Below, one piece after another: positions 31,016-32,030 of a DNA stretch of 32,030 bases (its first letter is position 1; every line of letters starts with the position of its first letter). The DNA comes from JBBRNH01 sp038230415. GTDB taxonomy: Bacteria > Bacteroidota > Bacteroidia > Cytophagales > Spirosomataceae. The notes below the pieces were generated by a model, which ran no database searches, was not told the origin of the DNA, and worked only from the letters and a program-made list of their open reading frames with translations. Where the stretch lies: positions 1 through 32,030 of the forward strand of contig JBBRNH010000070.1 of the NCBI GenBank assembly GCA_038230415.1, written 5' to 3'. Position numbers and translations under genes: made by a program.

Positions 31016-31690
31016 CTAAAGAATACCCTTTGCGAAGTTCAGCACGCCACCCAACTGGCTTTTTACGGCGGGTTCGGCAGCCGACCCTAACGAACCGAGT
31101 TTGCCAACGCTGCCCAACGCGCCATCTATCAACGAACTGCCGCCACTGAGTGCGCTTCCGCCAATACCGCCCAAGCCACCTTTCATCAGGTTCAGCCCAC
31201 CCGTGAGCGCGGCTGCTTTGCCCACCAATCCAGAACCACCACCGAGCAAGCCCGACAGCCGGTTGGCGGCCAGCGCGGTTTTGGCAAAACCAATGGCTTT
31301 GGCGAGAATATCACCTTTCAGCAAACCCGATTTTGCCATCGGAATCAGGGCTTTGAGCTTGCTGGTCTGTCCCGACAATTTGTCTTTAAAGTCGCCGGAT
31401 GCTTTTTGCGCTTCGGCATCCATCGCCTTTGTGCTGGTTTCGAGTGCCTGCGCCGTGGCAGTATTATCGCCTTTGGCACTGGCCGCTACTGCCTGATCGA
31501 GCGCGGTGGCGGTTGAGTCATCAGCAACCGCAGGGGTGGCAGCCGTTTTCACGGTGTCTGTTGTGATCGTTGGCGTAATGGTGGTGGTTGGCTTGGTCGG
31601 CAATTTCGGGAGTTGAGCCAGGACGGGGGTTGTCAGGCCAATAAAAAGCGCGACGAGTGCAACGGACGGGCGATTCATGCTGATGTTCAT
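31016..31690 (-). CDS. Secreted Gly/Ala-rich protein of unknown function
   Basis: A 224-residue protein from the ATG at 31690 (MNISMNRPSVALVALF); the Met four codons later is also possible. A signal peptide ends at TTPVLAQ (about residue 26). A Thr/Pro-rich linker (TKPTTTITPTITTDTV) follows. Then comes an Ala-rich helical part with TAQALETSTKAMDAEAQKASGDFKDKL, and from about residue 140 a Gly-rich part (LLGGGSGLVGKAAALTGGLN, GGLGGIGGSALSGGSSL). There is no Cys and no sorting domain. I do not recognise the family. An open frame continues upstream to 31885 but has no coding look, so it was left out. Confidence 0.65.
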   Translation of the reverse strand: MNISMNRPSVALVALFIGLTTPVLAQLPKLPTKPTTTITPTITTDTVKTAATPAVADDSTATALDQAVAASAKGDNTATAQALETSTKAMDAEAQKASGDFKDKLSGQTSKLKALIPMAKSGLLKGDILAKAIGFAKTALAANRLSGLLGGGSGLVGKAAALTGGLNLMKGGLGGIGGSALSGGSSLIDGALGSVGKLGSLGSAAEPAVKSQLGGVLNFAKGIL

Positions 31691-31902
31691 AGCTTTATTT
31701 GTTTTGATACCGCATTGAGACGCACGAAGTACCGAAAAAGCCCGCCAAAACCAGATTAATTTTTGAACCGGGTGCCGTACCAGCCGCGTCATTACGCCCG
31801 AATCCGTTGGGGTTGCGCTCTGAAATACGTCAACGACCGCCAGAGCCACTCCAACGGGCCAAACCGGAACCGGGCCAGCCACCACCTACTAAATAACGTG
31901 AA
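31691..31902. other. Gene-free stretch between the secreted protein gene and the transposase end
   Basis: I see no convincing gene, tRNA or strong repeat here. It should contain the promoter of the gene ending at 31016 and, close to 31870-31902, one end of the insertion sequence whose transposase tail begins at 31903. The terminal inverted repeat cannot be set without the other end. Confidence 0.4.
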
Positions 31903-32028
31903 TTATGGATAAAGCCTTTTTTCGTCAGGAACGACGATGGACGGCTTGCGATCACAGAAGCAGTAAGCACTCAGCCCGGCTAATACATTAACAATGGCAT
32001 TAAATGGGCTGCGATGGCGGGTGTGTTC
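31903..32028 (-). mobile_element. C-terminal end of an IS982-like transposase (partial)
   Basis: Reading leftward from the window edge, 41 codons run to TAA at 31903-31905. They begin EHTRHRSPFNAIVNVLAGL and continue SAYCFCDRKPSI. The pattern EHTRHRSxxNxxVNxxAGLxAYxxxxxKPS is what I associate with the C-terminal end of IS982-family DDE transposases. The rest of the element, including the catalytic residues, is outside the window, so I cannot tell whether it is intact. The family call is from memory of the motif. Confidence 0.65.
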
Positions 32029-32030
32029 AA

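Noticed and set aside
31691..31885. N-terminal extension of the Gly/Ala-rich secreted protein
   Set aside because: It would place 65 residues before a clear signal peptide and shows no coding character.
31906..31992. 28-codon + strand frame starting MDKAFFRQERRW
   Set aside because: It is the antisense shadow of the transposase tail, which has a clear family motif on the other strand.

Overview
The window looks like a chromosomal stretch of a GC-rich Bacteroidota, most likely a Cytophagales bacterium of the Spirosoma type. The reasons are a gliding-motility/T9SS-type C-terminal domain, promoters of the form TTG-N19..22-TAnnTTTG, a DUF6702 protein, a bacterial GH3 protein, and intergenic inverted repeats of the kind common in these genomes. 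The genus is an inference. Most of the window is housekeeping sequence with tightly packed genes on both strands.

Layout. 1-4009: tail of an unknown AT-rich gene, then a leftward block of a UbiA-like membrane protein, a MOSC protein, gcvT (glycine cleavage T protein) and deoC. 4058-6971: a large secreted multi-Ig protein with a gliding-motility C-terminal domain, then a small membrane protein. 7098-11047: mdh, a DUF1232 protein, tatA, an Fpg/Nei DNA glycosylase and an anchored coiled-coil protein. 11309-12371: a leftward tRNA unit with tRNA-Gly(GCC), a terminator hairpin, and a tRNA-Leu(UAA) split by a 737-nt group I intron that carries an HNH endonuclease gene. 12391-15323: a UbiA prenyltransferase divergent from a type III polyketide synthase, whose 3' end overlaps a convergent family 2 glycosyltransferase. 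15464-22862: terC, GH3, a GT-B glycosyltransferase, dxr, a hicB antitoxin with a wrecked hicA toxin, rseP and a DUF6702 protein. 22923-26749: a near-perfect sigma-54 promoter, lon and an AGE-family epimerase. 26863-31690: aldo/keto reductase, gmd, a SPOR lipoprotein, murB and a secreted Gly/Ala-rich protein. 31903-32028: the C-terminal end of an IS982-like transposase running off the window.

The most unusual element is the split tRNA-Leu. The intron shows the group I P, Q, R and S core elements. Its insertion point matches the classic cyanobacterial/plastid position after anticodon U34. Its HNH open reading frame runs through the P and Q elements and ends on a stop codon inside R. The endonuclease gene is strikingly AT-rich against its neighbours, which suggests a recent arrival. 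Further points are a three-copy compound inverted repeat at gene ends, in one place forming the end of TerC and part of the next promoter, and a hicA gene that has lost its middle.

All calls were made by reading the sequence. No database search or folding program was run.
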